From the NCBI RefSeq assembly GCF_004355225.1, contig NZ_CP037933.1, forward strand, positions 620,001-684,000: a stretch of DNA of 64,000 nucleotides. Reading direction: 5' to 3'. The stretch is from Flavobacterium nackdongense (GTDB lineage: Bacteria; Bacteroidota; Bacteroidia; Flavobacteriales; Flavobacteriaceae). Position 1 is the first letter of the stretch, and every line of letters begins with the position of its first letter. Shown here in pieces: positions 35,837 to 44,679 of the stretch. A model generated the notes under the pieces. That model had not been told where the DNA came from. It did not search any database and was given only the letters and a program-made list of their open reading frames with translations. A program made the translations under genes and the position numbers.

Positions 35837-36898
35837 ATGGATCTTTCAAAAACAATTTCACAAAAGACATTTCAGAAAATAATCATCTACTATTTTTCGG
35901 GAACTGGAAATTCAAGAAACGTGGCACTATGGATGGCTGGGGTGGCGAAGGAAAACAGCATCAAAAGCCACATTGTAAACATTGCTCATATTGACAGAAA
36001 GTCTGTGGTAACTCCAGAACCTGACACGCTCATTATCTTCTTGTCTCCAGTACACGGGTTCAATTACCCACCCATAATGGTCAATTTTATTACGCATTTC
36101 CCAAAAGGGAAGAACAAGGTGGTTCTTATGAACACGAGAGCTGGTATGCTGATTGGTAAATTTATAACTCCCGGACTTTCAGGTATTGCTTTTTACCTTT
36201 CGGCTTTAGTATTATTACTAAAAGGGTTCTCGATACAAGCAATTTTGGCGGTTGATATGCCCTCAAACTGGATTTCAATTCACCCTGGACTGAACGATCG
36301 GACAATAAAATTTCTACACGAAAAGAACAAAGACCGAGTAGAGAAATTCACACATAAAGTAATACGTCACAAAAGGTATTTTAAACATTTTGTAGAAGTG
36401 TACGACATTCTTTTTGCACCCATTGCACTTGCCTACTATGTGTCTGGCAGGTTCTTCTTAGCAAAAACCTATTTTGCTTCAGCCGATTGCGATAATTGTG
36501 GTTTGTGTATTAAAACTTGTCCAGTAAAAGGAGTTAAAATGGTTGAAAATCGCCCATTCTGGACTTTCAACTGTGAAAGTTGCATGAAGTGTATGAGCAA
36601 TTGCCCAAAAAAAGCCATCGAAACAGGGCATGGATTTAGTATAGCTGGAGTCCATATTTTCTTTTCAGTAATTTTAGTGTTGTTTTACAACTATTTCAAT
36701 ATTTACTTTTCTTGGATTGAAAATGCAATGCTAATAACTATCGCTGAGTCAGTACTATTTATAGCTTTTATAGGTATTTGGTATAGATTGGTTCACTCGC
36801 TGTTACGCTTTAAAGTGCTAGAACGGTTAACAGTTTATACTTCGCTCACCAAATACAAATGGTGGGGAAAGCGCTATAAAGCCTTGATGACAATGTAG
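35837..36898 (+). CDS. EFR1-family flavodoxin-ferredoxin fusion membrane protein
   Basis: A 353-residue protein combining an N-terminal flavodoxin-like domain (YYFSGTGNSRNVA, phosphate-binding loop for FMN), two [4Fe-4S] ferredoxin motifs (CDNCGLCIKTCP and CESCMKCMSNCP, near residues 218-258) and about three C-terminal transmembrane helices. EFRs are thought to carry electrons at the membrane, but partners are not known. It is the last gene of the Crp-barrel-DUF6920-EFR1 run; 250 bp of AT-rich DNA follow. Confidence 0.88.
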   Translation: MDLSKTISQKTFQKIIIYYFSGTGNSRNVALWMAGVAKENSIKSHIVNIAHIDRKSVVTPEPDTLIIFLSPVHGFNYPPIMVNFITHFPKGKNKVVLMNTRAGMLIGKFITPGLSGIAFYLSALVLLLKGFSIQAILAVDMPSNWISIHPGLNDRTIKFLHEKNKDRVEKFTHKVIRHKRYFKHFVEVYDILFAPIALAYYVSGRFFLAKTYFASADCDNCGLCIKTCPVKGVKMVENRPFWTFNCESCMKCMSNCPKKAIETGHGFSIAGVHIFFSVILVLFYNYFNIYFSWIENAMLITIAESVLFIAFIGIWYRLVHSLLRFKVLERLTVYTSLTKYKWWGKRYKALMTM

Positions 36899-37059
36899 TA
36901 AACAAAAATTTTAGATTGAAAACAGTCCAACACTGCTAAATACTATCCATTAAAAAAAAATTGTTTCTTGTTGCGTGAAAGATCCTTGAAAATGGGCTAT
37001 TGACTAAAGTAACAATCTTCTCTTCTCTTCACTTTATCCTTTATTATTTTTCGAACACA

Positions 37060-37121
37060 AATATTTATTGCCATTTATTAACATATATTTATTGTTATTC
37101 AATAAATATTTATTATATTTG
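37060..37121 (+). promoter_or_regulatory. Promoter with operator-like repeats of the DUF2975-Xre operon
   Basis: TTG (37092-37094), exactly 19 bp, TATATTTG (37114-37121). The spacer contains AATAAATATTTATT (37101-37114), a perfect 14-bp palindrome, and further ATATTTATTG copies lie upstream near 37064 and at 37085. A repressor bound to the palindrome would block the polymerase, and the Xre-type protein of the operon is the natural candidate. Confidence 0.75.
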
Positions 37122-37149
37122 CTGAATAATTTTAAATTATGAAATAATT

Positions 37150-37686
37150 ATGAAAGCAAAAAACAACTTTGTATTTATTGTGCTACACATTGTGGCTTGG
37201 ATTATTTTTGTAGGCTTGTGCATTGAAGCCGGTGCCTTATTGGTCAATTTTGCATTTAGTATTTTCAAACCTGAAGTCGTCGGTAATTTATACGAAAAAA
37301 TGGATTTAAGCGCCTTGTACAATAGCAGTCACTGGGTATTTTATGGAATGTATAGTTTTGTTTTATTCATTTCGATTCTTAAATGTATTTTATTTTATAT
37401 TGTTATTGAGCTACTGCTCAAGTTAGATCTTGAAAAACCATTCAATACTTTTGTTTCTACAAAAATTACTCGTTTGAGTAATATGACACTTGCTATTGGG
37501 CTTGTGAGCTTTATCGGTCGTGAGGTTGGAAAAAACTGGCAACATCGCGGATACGAAATCGAGCCCTTGAATAAATTTTTTGTCGATAGTCAAGCCTTTA
37601 TTTTGATGGCAGCTGTAGTCTATGTCATCGCTCTGATTTTCAAAAAAGGAATTGAAATTCAATCCGAAAACGAATTAACGATCTAA
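37150..37686 (+). CDS. DUF2975 membrane protein
   Basis: A 178-residue protein with four hydrophobic helices (about residues 5-33, 58-85, 108-122 and 140-165) and the short charged loops usual for DUF2975. Members pair with a small Xre-type regulator of the YozG kind. The Xre gene starts 2 bp after its stop, so the two are translationally close. The role may be sensing or immunity, but this is not established. The promoter is discussed separately. Confidence 0.85.
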   Translation: MKAKNNFVFIVLHIVAWIIFVGLCIEAGALLVNFAFSIFKPEVVGNLYEKMDLSALYNSSHWVFYGMYSFVLFISILKCILFYIVIELLLKLDLEKPFNTFVSTKITRLSNMTLAIGLVSFIGREVGKNWQHRGYEIEPLNKFFVDSQAFILMAAVVYVIALIFKKGIEIQSENELTI

Positions 37687-37688
37687 TT

Positions 37689-37901
37689 ATGGCAATTATA
37701 GTAAACCTAGATGTTATGATGGCGAAACGTAAAATGTCGCTAAATGATCTTTCGGCAAAGGTAGATTTAACCTTGTCCAACCTTTCTATTCTGAAAACAG
37801 GAAAAGCCAAAGCCATTCGATTCAGCACCCTGGAAGCCATATGCAAAGCCTTGAATTGCCAACCGGGAGATATATTGGAATACAATACCGAAGAAGAATA
37901 A
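37689..37901 (+). CDS. Xre-family regulator (YozG-like)
   Basis: A 70-residue helix-turn-helix protein: LDVMMAKRKMSLNDLSAKVDLTLSNLSILKTG is split by turn and recognition helices, followed by RFSTLEAICKALNCQPGDILEY. Very short, with no sensor domain, as is usual for DUF2975 partners. Probably binds the palindrome in its own promoter. The RAYT-type repeat follows 15 bp after its stop. Confidence 0.88.
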   Translation: MAIIVNLDVMMAKRKMSLNDLSAKVDLTLSNLSILKTGKAKAIRFSTLEAICKALNCQPGDILEYNTEEE

Positions 37902-37916
37902 AAAACCGACGCCACG

Positions 37917-38037
37917 CTCCGCAAAGTCTCCGACTTTGAGGATGCGTTTGTCAGTCTGTGACTGACCTAAAATTAATCCTAAATAAAGTCGGTTCAAAAC
38001 CGAAAATCACTACCTCAAAGTCGGAGACTTTGCGGAG
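37917..38037 (+). repeat. 121-bp palindromic element sharing ends with the RAYT element (copy A)
   Basis: The outer 25 bases at each end are exact inverted repeats, starting CTCCGCAAAGTC and ending GACTTTGCGGAG. Four hairpins are readable: AAAGTC-TCC-GACTTT, GTCAGTC-TGT-GACTGAC, CGGTT-CAA-AACCG and AAAGTC-GGA-GACTTT. There is no coding capacity. It lies just after the Xre gene. The same ends border the transposase element at 61812-62537. Confidence 0.9.
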
Positions 38038-38182
38038 ACTTATACTAAATTAACTGCCCCCGCTACCCGAAGTGCTTCTTGAAAACTAAGGATTACGAAG
38101 TCTCCCAACTTCAACTAAAATACTATTCTACAACATTTTATAAAATTATTTTTTAAATTAGCAGTAGCAAAAACGAACTGTT

Positions 38183-39910
38183 ATGAAATCAATTCTTTAT
38201 ATCTTTTGTTGTAGTATGCTTTTTTTTTCTTGTAACAAGCGTGAAGAAAATAAAAAAGAAACTTCAAAAGTCAAACCCGTCTCTGCCAACTACAGCTGCA
38301 GCACTCCCGAAGTAACGGACAAACTATGGTATTCCACAGGAAAAAAAGCTCCTTTGTTTAAAGGACTTGAAGGGATTCATTTTCCCATCACTACTATAAG
38401 TAAAGAAACACAACGCTATTTTGACCAAGGACTGATGCTTTCCTTTGGGTTCAATCATGCCGAAGCGGCACGTTCTTTTTTTGAAGCCACTCGTCAAGAC
38501 CCAAAATCTGCTATGAGTTGGTGGGGTTTTGCCTATGTGTTGGGTCCAAACTATAATGGTGGCATGGAAAAAGATAATTTTCAACGAGCTTTTGATGCCG
38601 TGAAAAAAGCAAAATTAAATGCAAGTTCTTGTACTCAGAAAGAAAAAGATTTGATAGAAGCACTGAGTCATCGGTATTCAATTGATACTACTGCGGTTCG
38701 TGCTGAGTTAGATTCTGCCTATGCTGTTGCTATGCGAAAGGTGTATAAAAAGTATTCCAATGATGTAACCATTGGTTCACTGTTTGCCGAATCACTCATG
38801 GATATGCATCCATGGAATTTGTGGAATAAAGATGGTACTGCACAACCATGGACACCAGAGATTATGACAGTGCTAAAAAAATGCATCCAACAAGAACCCA
38901 AACATGCTGGGGCAAACCATTTCTATATTCATGCCACAGAAATGTCACAACACTCAGAAGAGGCAGAAGCCAGCGCAGATTTACTTCGCACTTTAGTTCC
39001 TGGTTCAGGTCATTTGGTTCACATGCCTTCGCATACCTATATAAGAATGGGTCGTTATCATGATGGCGTTTTAACTAATCAAAAAGCAGTATTAATTGAC
39101 AGTTTATATCTTGAAGCTTGTCATGCTCAAGGTGCTTATCCTCTTGGCTATTATCCACATAATTATCATTTCATAGCTGCATGCGCCACGATTGCTGGCG
39201 AAAGCAAAGCAGCTCTAGATGGTGCTATTAAAACTGCCAATCACGCTCATAAAAAATTGTTTCGAGATCCCGATTGGTCTACATTACAACATTATTATTC
39301 CATTCCATGGTATATAGAAGTAAAACTTGGTTTGTGGAAAGATATTATGAATTCAAAAGCACCCGAAAAAGATTTGAAATATCCAATGGTGGTATGGCAT
39401 TATGCGCAAGGCATGGCTATGTTGTCTCAAAACAATATAGCCAATGCAAAAAAACATCTCGATGGTATGAAAAAAATAATGTTGGACACCAAGATTAAAG
39501 ATTTAACCATTTGGGAAGGTAATAGTGTGTTTGATTTGTGTACAATAGCTTCAAAAATACTTGATGGTGAAATAAATGGTAAGGAAAAAAATTATACTAA
39601 AGCCATTGCTCTTTTAAAGGAAGCGGTTGCAATAGAAGATGGATTGAACTATAATGAACCACCAGATTGGTTTTTTTCTGTTCGTCATCATTTAGGCGCT
39701 ATATTATTGGATGCAGGAGAATATAAAGCTGCTGTAAAAGTATTTGAAGAAGATTTAAGAAATTATCCTAAAAACGGTTGGGCTTTGAAAGGGCTAATGA
39801 ATGCTTATAAAAATCTTGGTGACAAAAAGAAATATGAAGAAACAAAAATCCGATTTGAAAAGGCTTGGAAATATGCTGATATAAAAATTACTTCTTCTAG
39901 GATACTGTAA
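38183..39910 (+). CDS. TPR-repeat lipoprotein
   Basis: A 575-residue protein with a lipoprotein signal peptide (LYIFCCSMLFFSC, lipidation at Cys17). The mature part is helical and includes TPR units, for instance FGFNHAEAARSFFEATRQDPKSAMSWW early and LLDAGEYKAAVKVFEEDLRNYPKNGWALKGL near the end. HFYIHATEMS and HMPSHTYIRMGRYHDG are well kept and histidine-rich, which suggests a metal or enzymatic site. Function is unknown. Monocistronic as far as can be seen. Confidence 0.85.
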   Translation: MKSILYIFCCSMLFFSCNKREENKKETSKVKPVSANYSCSTPEVTDKLWYSTGKKAPLFKGLEGIHFPITTISKETQRYFDQGLMLSFGFNHAEAARSFFEATRQDPKSAMSWWGFAYVLGPNYNGGMEKDNFQRAFDAVKKAKLNASSCTQKEKDLIEALSHRYSIDTTAVRAELDSAYAVAMRKVYKKYSNDVTIGSLFAESLMDMHPWNLWNKDGTAQPWTPEIMTVLKKCIQQEPKHAGANHFYIHATEMSQHSEEAEASADLLRTLVPGSGHLVHMPSHTYIRMGRYHDGVLTNQKAVLIDSLYLEACHAQGAYPLGYYPHNYHFIAACATIAGESKAALDGAIKTANHAHKKLFRDPDWSTLQHYYSIPWYIEVKLGLWKDIMNSKAPEKDLKYPMVVWHYAQGMAMLSQNNIANAKKHLDGMKKIMLDTKIKDLTIWEGNSVFDLCTIASKILDGEINGKEKNYTKAIALLKEAVAIEDGLNYNEPPDWFFSVRHHLGAILLDAGEYKAAVKVFEEDLRNYPKNGWALKGLMNAYKNLGDKKKYEETKIRFEKAWKYADIKITSSRIL

Positions 39911-40142
39911 AGCATTGTACCTAAAAAAGTAATACGAATAAAGTTTTTTTACTTTGAAAATCTGTCCACTACTAAATACCTAGCTGTGAAGTCTCTAAAT
40001 TCCAAAATTCTAATTTATAAGTGCTAATTTAGGGTGTTTGCATGTTAATTACGGGGGAAACTCGACTCATAATTTTAGAACGTTTTCTGAATTTCGAACA
40101 ACTTTTTTTTAATTTTACCGTGATAACACTTAAACATAAATT

Positions 40143-40526
40143 ATGTTCACCATTGACCAAATAAAAGAAGCACATTCCAAAGTAAAATCCGGTGCTGATT
40201 TCCCAGTTTACATTCAAGATTTAATAGCATTAGGCGTTCAAGGTTATGACATTTTCGTACACGATGGTCACGAAGAATATTTTGGAGCAGAGGACTACCG
40301 CCTTGCCACAACCAAAAATTACGATGCTTTAGAAGTTGCAGCATCCGTAAACAAGGAACGTTTTATCGAATTTCTGGTGATGCACCAAAACGGTCAAAGC
40401 GATTATCCAAGTTTTTGTCATCAGGCAGCACAGTGCGGCATTGCGAAATGGAGCGTGAATATTATTGCGATGACTTGCACCTATTTTGACCCAACCGACA
40501 CCGCAATTCTGATCGAAAAAATCTAA
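40143..40526 (+). CDS. DUF1398 family protein
   Basis: A 127-residue soluble protein. FTIDQIKEAHSKVKSGADFP, followed by GVQGYDIFVHDGHEEYFG and the later FCHQAAQCGIAKW, are the core of the DUF1398 (YbcV-like) family. No reaction is known. It stands alone between the TPR lipoprotein and the SulP gene. Confidence 0.85.
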   Translation: MFTIDQIKEAHSKVKSGADFPVYIQDLIALGVQGYDIFVHDGHEEYFGAEDYRLATTKNYDALEVAASVNKERFIEFLVMHQNGQSDYPSFCHQAAQCGIAKWSVNIIAMTCTYFDPTDTAILIEKI

Positions 40527-40703
40527 TTTTTTTGTCATTTACTGCTAGATTTACCAGTACATCCTCTGCTCATCAGGTTCGAATTTATCTATAAGCAGGT
40601 TTTTTGCTAATCCATACAGGCAGAGCAAAAAGATTCAAAAAATTCAGACTAAAACGAAAATATTTGCCTAAAAATGGTACCTTTGGGTATATTTTTTTGG
40701 AAC

Positions 40704-42254
40704 ATGAACCGCGCCCTAAAGTATTACCGCATTATTTGGTTTAAACACGATTTACCAGCTGGACTTTCTGTTTTTTTAGTGGCTTTGCCACTTTGTTTGG
40801 GCATTGCCTTGGCATCAGGTGCTCCACTCTATTCCGGTATTCTTTCAGGCATTATCGGCGGATTGGTAGTTTCATTGGCAAGTGGTTCGCAATTAGCGGT
40901 TTCAGGCCCTGCCGCGGGATTATCGACCATGGTAGCCGCAGCAATTATTACCTTGGGCGATTTTCAACTTTTTATGCTAGCCGTGATGGTCGCTGGCTTC
41001 TTTCAACTAGCGCTAGGATTGCTGAAATTAGGAACCATCGCCAATTATTTTCCATCATCGGTGATCAAAGGGATGCTGGCTGCCATTGGAATAATCTTAA
41101 TTTCAAAACAAATTCCTTTGGCTTTGGGCTACGATAAACCGGACTTTTGGACTAGTGGTTTTATTCAGTTATTTTCTGCGGATAATTTTTTGGGAAATAT
41201 AAGAAGTTTCAATTATCACATTACTAGAGGAGCAATTCTAATAGCTACGATTTCGCTAGTGGTGCTGATCGTACTGCAACAACCCTTTGCCAAAAAATGG
41301 AAAGTGATTCCCGCACCGTTATTGGTTGTGGTCATTGGCATAGTAACCAATATCATTTTTACGAAAATCACCTCCGACTATTCGCTAAGACCCACGCAAT
41401 TAGTTGCTATACCTTCAAATATTTTTGACAGTATTGCTTTTCCAGATTTTTCAAAACTATTTTCTACTGCTGAAATATGGAAAAACGGTATTCTCATTGG
41501 CTTACTCGCCTCATTAGAAACCTTGCTTTGCATTGAAGCCATTGACAAATTAGACAAACGCAACCGGATCACGCCTGTCAATAGGGAACTTGTTGCGCAA
41601 GGCATTGGCAATATGGCCTGTGGATTAGTCGGTGCCATCCCGATGACAGCCGTAGTCGTAAGAGGTGCTGCAAATGTGCAAGCGGGCGCAAGAACAAAAC
41701 TTTCGGCATTTACGCACGGATTATTTCTACTGCTTGCCGTCGTGCTGATTCCGTTTGTGCTCAACAAAATACCATACGCTTCGCTCGCTGCAGTCCTTCT
41801 GATTACTGGATATAACCTGACAAAACCGAGTTTGTACATCAATATGTGGAGCTTGGGTCGCAAACAATTTATCCCTTTTATGATTACCATTGTGGTAATT
41901 CTCTTGACTGATTTGCTTATCGGGGTAAGCATTGGACTTCTTATTTCTATTTATTATATCATTCACAGCAATTTCAAAGTGGAGTATAAAATTAGCCTTA
42001 CACGGCATCACGGCATCGAAACACAATACATAAAGCTGAATAATAACGTCACATTTTTGAATAAAGTCAAACTAAGAAAAGCCCTAGACGAAGTGCCAGA
42101 ATATTGCGTTTTGACCATCGACGGAAGTGAAAGCCGCCAAATTGACTATGATATTTTAGAAATTATAAGTGAGTTTAAACGAAAAGCACACGATCGGCAT
42201 ATTGATTTACATTTAATCAATATCAGCAGCGTAAAAGTAATGTCCGAAAAATAA
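40704..42254 (+). CDS. SulP-family anion transporter with STAS domain
   Basis: A 516-residue transporter. The membrane part (roughly 1-410) has FLVALPLCLGIALASGAPLYSGILSG and SGPAAGLSTMVAAAI, typical of SulP permeases, which move sulfate, bicarbonate or similar anions. The last 90 residues form a short STAS domain (YCVLTIDGSESRQIDYDILEII). Start ATG 40704 is chosen because a -7-like box TACCTTTG at 40677-40684 lies inside the longer frame from 40674. A 176-bp mobile-like element follows 32 bp after its stop. Confidence 0.9.
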   Translation: MNRALKYYRIIWFKHDLPAGLSVFLVALPLCLGIALASGAPLYSGILSGIIGGLVVSLASGSQLAVSGPAAGLSTMVAAAIITLGDFQLFMLAVMVAGFFQLALGLLKLGTIANYFPSSVIKGMLAAIGIILISKQIPLALGYDKPDFWTSGFIQLFSADNFLGNIRSFNYHITRGAILIATISLVVLIVLQQPFAKKWKVIPAPLLVVVIGIVTNIIFTKITSDYSLRPTQLVAIPSNIFDSIAFPDFSKLFSTAEIWKNGILIGLLASLETLLCIEAIDKLDKRNRITPVNRELVAQGIGNMACGLVGAIPMTAVVVRGAANVQAGARTKLSAFTHGLFLLLAVVLIPFVLNKIPYASLAAVLLITGYNLTKPSLYINMWSLGRKQFIPFMITIVVILLTDLLIGVSIGLLISIYYIIHSNFKVEYKISLTRHHGIETQYIKLNNNVTFLNKVKLRKALDEVPEYCVLTIDGSESRQIDYDILEIISEFKRKAHDRHIDLHLINISSVKVMSEK

Positions 42255-42286
42255 ATATTCCCGCGGTCTCTGCTTGTTAAATCGTA

Positions 42287-42462
42287 AACCCAGAATCCGC
42301 ATTAGACTTCGTGACGAAGTTGAATTATTCAATAAAAGCAAGAGCTCGCGGACTATTTTTGAAGATATAATACTTCTGTATTTTGAATTTAAAAATAGGA
42401 GCAAGTTCTTGGTTTTGAAGAAGAATTCAAATGCAGTAGATTTCTAATGCGGATTCTGGGTT
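42287..42462 (+). mobile_element. 176-bp MITE-like element with 20-bp perfect terminal inverted repeats
   Basis: The 20-bp ends, AACCCAGAATCCGCATTAGA at 42287-42306 and its exact complement at 42443-42462, frame about 136 bp whose two halves are also imperfectly complementary (shared words TTGAATT, CAAGA, TATTTTT). This gives a long stem. It contains no gene. Two bases of its right end complete the TAA stop codon of the permease gene at 42461. No clear target duplication is seen, though the flanks are A/T-rich. Confidence 0.85.
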
Positions 42463-43246
42463 AAACAACCAACTTGAAACCAACGTAAAATAACATCATT
42501 GCGATGGCATTTCTAAGCAATAAATCGGGCAATTTTCCACTGAGTAAACTGCCTAAATAAATGCCTGGTAAAGACCCCAACAATAAATGCCCTAAAACAT
42601 TAAAGTCCAGATTTCCCATCGAGGCGTGACCCAATCCAGCCACTAAGGTCAAAGGAACAGCGTGCGCAATCTCCGTTCCTACCAATTTGGGGGTCGGCAA
42701 AAGCGGATAAAGAAAAAACAAAGTAACCGTTCCCAACGCGCCTGCGCCAATCGAAGTGAGTGTGACCGTTGCCCCAAGCATCACGCCGATTGCCACTGTC
42801 AAGAAATTTTGTGTTTTGCTTTCGCTGTGAAATTTATCGCCGGCATGTTTCTGCGAAAATGCCAACAATCGTTTTTTGAATACAATGGCTATTGAGGTAA
42901 ATAATAAAGCCCAACCTAAGCTGTATTTAATGATTTTATTCAAAACATCTAAATCAGTTTTCAAATAATGCAGTAGCCACAAAGTCAGTAAAGCCGCAGG
43001 AACGCTACCTAGCGTAAGCCAAGCTGTAATCGTCCAATTGATATTTTTTTTCTTATTATGAACATAAATACCGCCGGATTTTGTAATGGCAGCGTACAAC
43101 AAATCAGTGCCCACCGCAGTAGATGGGGGAATTCCAAACCATAATAAAATTGGGGTCATCAATGAACCTCCACCTACTCCCGTCATCCCCACTATAAAGC
43201 CAACTACCAATCCTGCAATTATTAACCCTACTAAATCCATAGACAT
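42461..43246 (-). CDS. TSUP-family (TauE/SafE) permease
   Basis: A 261-residue membrane protein with about seven to eight helices. VGFIVGMTGVGGGSLMTPILLWFGIPPSTAVGTDL and the later SIGAGALGTVTLFFLYP are the two repeats of the TauE/SafE family, which export or import organosulfonates, sulfite or similar anions. It is convergent with SulP, so sulfur-anion traffic is plausible but not shown. Its stop codon uses two bases of the MITE end. A consensus promoter lies just upstream. Confidence 0.9.
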   Translation of the reverse strand: MSMDLVGLIIAGLVVGFIVGMTGVGGGSLMTPILLWFGIPPSTAVGTDLLYAAITKSGGIYVHNKKKNINWTITAWLTLGSVPAALLTLWLLHYLKTDLDVLNKIIKYSLGWALLFTSIAIVFKKRLLAFSQKHAGDKFHSESKTQNFLTVAIGVMLGATVTLTSIGAGALGTVTLFFLYPLLPTPKLVGTEIAHAVPLTLVAGLGHASMGNLDFNVLGHLLLGSLPGIYLGSLLSGKLPDLLLRNAIAMMLFYVGFKLVV

Positions 43247-43260
43247 TGTATTATTTTTTG

Positions 43261-43290
43261 CAAATGTATAGTAATTGCAATAGAATACAA
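43261..43290 (-). promoter_or_regulatory. Consensus Bacteroidota promoter of the TSUP gene
   Basis: On the minus strand: TTG (43290-43288), exactly 19 bp, TACATTTG (43268-43261). The ATG is 15 bp downstream. Confidence 0.82.
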
Positions 43291-43440
43291 TAAAAAAATT
43301 AATATTTTTTAAATAGATTTTGAATTTATAAAAAACAAATTAAAGCAAAAGCTTAGATTTGAAAATCAGAAGAACGAGACTAGCTCTATAATCTCAGATT
43401 TTGAGAAATAGAAGAATAAAAACAGCAAGTAATTAGACAA

Positions 43441-43474
43441 AAAAATACTGCTGTAACCAAACTAGGTTACAGCA
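43441..43474 (-). terminator. Rho-independent terminator of the AI-2E-family gene
   Basis: A 10-bp stem TGCTGTAACC / GGTTACAGCA (43449-43474) with a 6-base loop is followed on the minus strand by a run of T. It is 40 bp past the stop of the gene at 43514. Confidence 0.88.
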
Positions 43475-43513
43475 CTCTAACAAATTCACAAGTAGAATTT
43501 TTTTTTACAAAAA

Positions 43514-44581
43514 TCAATTTTCGGTATCCAACCAAGACATAAAAAGCGTGTATCCGATAGTGAGTACAATCGCCCCAAGAAACAAGCCTATAAAACCATT
43601 GTATAAAAAGCCTCCGATAGAACCAATAAAAATAACAAGCATCGGAGCGGGTGCATTTCTCCCTAAAAGAATCGGTTTAAGAACATTATCCATCAAAAGT
43701 GTTATTCCCAACCAAATCGCCAAAATCACTGCTGTAGTCGTATCTGAAACCGAAAACATATAAATAGCCACTGGAATTGCGATCGGTCCAACTCCGACTT
43801 GTACAATAGCCAAAATCAGACACAGAATGGTCCACAAACCAGCAAAGGGAACTCCTGCGATAAAAAAACCAATTCCAGCCATTGAAGCTTGAATCACTGC
43901 TACGCCAAGAATACCTTTGACCACATTTCGAATCGTAAGCACTGTAATTTGAGCAAAATTATCGCTATTTTTGCCCACTAATTTTACAAATATTTTTTTG
44001 GTTACTGCTTCTGAAGAATCTGCATAAATTAACAAAACACCGGCTATAATTATCGATGCAACGAAGGAGATTATTCCTTGACCAATTCCTGCTAATGCGG
44101 ATAAAAAAATGGAACCGTACTCTTTGATTTGTTCCGAATACTTCAACACTGTGGCCTGTAAATTGTCGGAGGCCAACTGCCAAATATCCACGATTGGCTT
44201 AGTAATATCTGGCCAATTAGCGGTTGTCCCTCCCGGAGGTGGAATTAAATGCTCACCTGAATTAAACAATTCGCGAAAATGATTTATCCCTTCATACAAA
44301 GAATAAATAATCAGTCCGCTAGGCACAATAATCACGCTCAACATCAATAAAGTCAATACAATTACGGCAAAAATTCGCCTGCCTCTAAATACTTTTACAA
44401 AAAAATTATGCACCGGAAAAATCGCAATCGCGATAACAACTGCCCAAACTAAAATAAGAAAGAACGGTCTCAAAATATCAAAACACCACAGCAATAAAAC
44501 ACCTAAAATACCCAATCGAATGAGGGTATCTACTATTTTTTCAAAATTAATTTTTGCTGACTTCGATTGATCCGGTTCCAT
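43514..44581 (-). CDS. AI-2E/PerM-family transporter
   Basis: A 355-residue membrane protein with about eight helices and a middle soluble section (residues 85-150). GVPFAGLWTILCLILAIVQVGVGP and WLGITLLMDNVLKPILLGRNAPAP, broken by loops, are signatures of the UPF0118/PerM family. Some members export autoinducer-2 or are Na+/H+ antiporters, so the cargo is open. It is divergent from the serine dehydratase gene, 98 bp apart. Confidence 0.9.
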   Translation of the reverse strand: MEPDQSKSAKINFEKIVDTLIRLGILGVLLLWCFDILRPFFLILVWAVVIAIAIFPVHNFFVKVFRGRRIFAVIVLTLLMLSVIIVPSGLIIYSLYEGINHFRELFNSGEHLIPPPGGTTANWPDITKPIVDIWQLASDNLQATVLKYSEQIKEYGSIFLSALAGIGQGIISFVASIIIAGVLLIYADSSEAVTKKIFVKLVGKNSDNFAQITVLTIRNVVKGILGVAVIQASMAGIGFFIAGVPFAGLWTILCLILAIVQVGVGPIAIPVAIYMFSVSDTTTAVILAIWLGITLLMDNVLKPILLGRNAPAPMLVIFIGSIGGFLYNGFIGLFLGAIVLTIGYTLFMSWLDTEN

Positions 44582-44679
44582 TTGTACAAATTTTTGGAAT
44601 TAATATTATGTAAATATATAAAAGTACAAGGAAATAATAGCGTACAATCTGCTATATTTGTGTCACTAAATTGGTTCTA

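Noticed and set aside
41378..41932. 184-residue minus-strand open frame within the SulP gene
   Set aside because: Entirely opposite a well-supported transporter gene, with no recognisable protein features.
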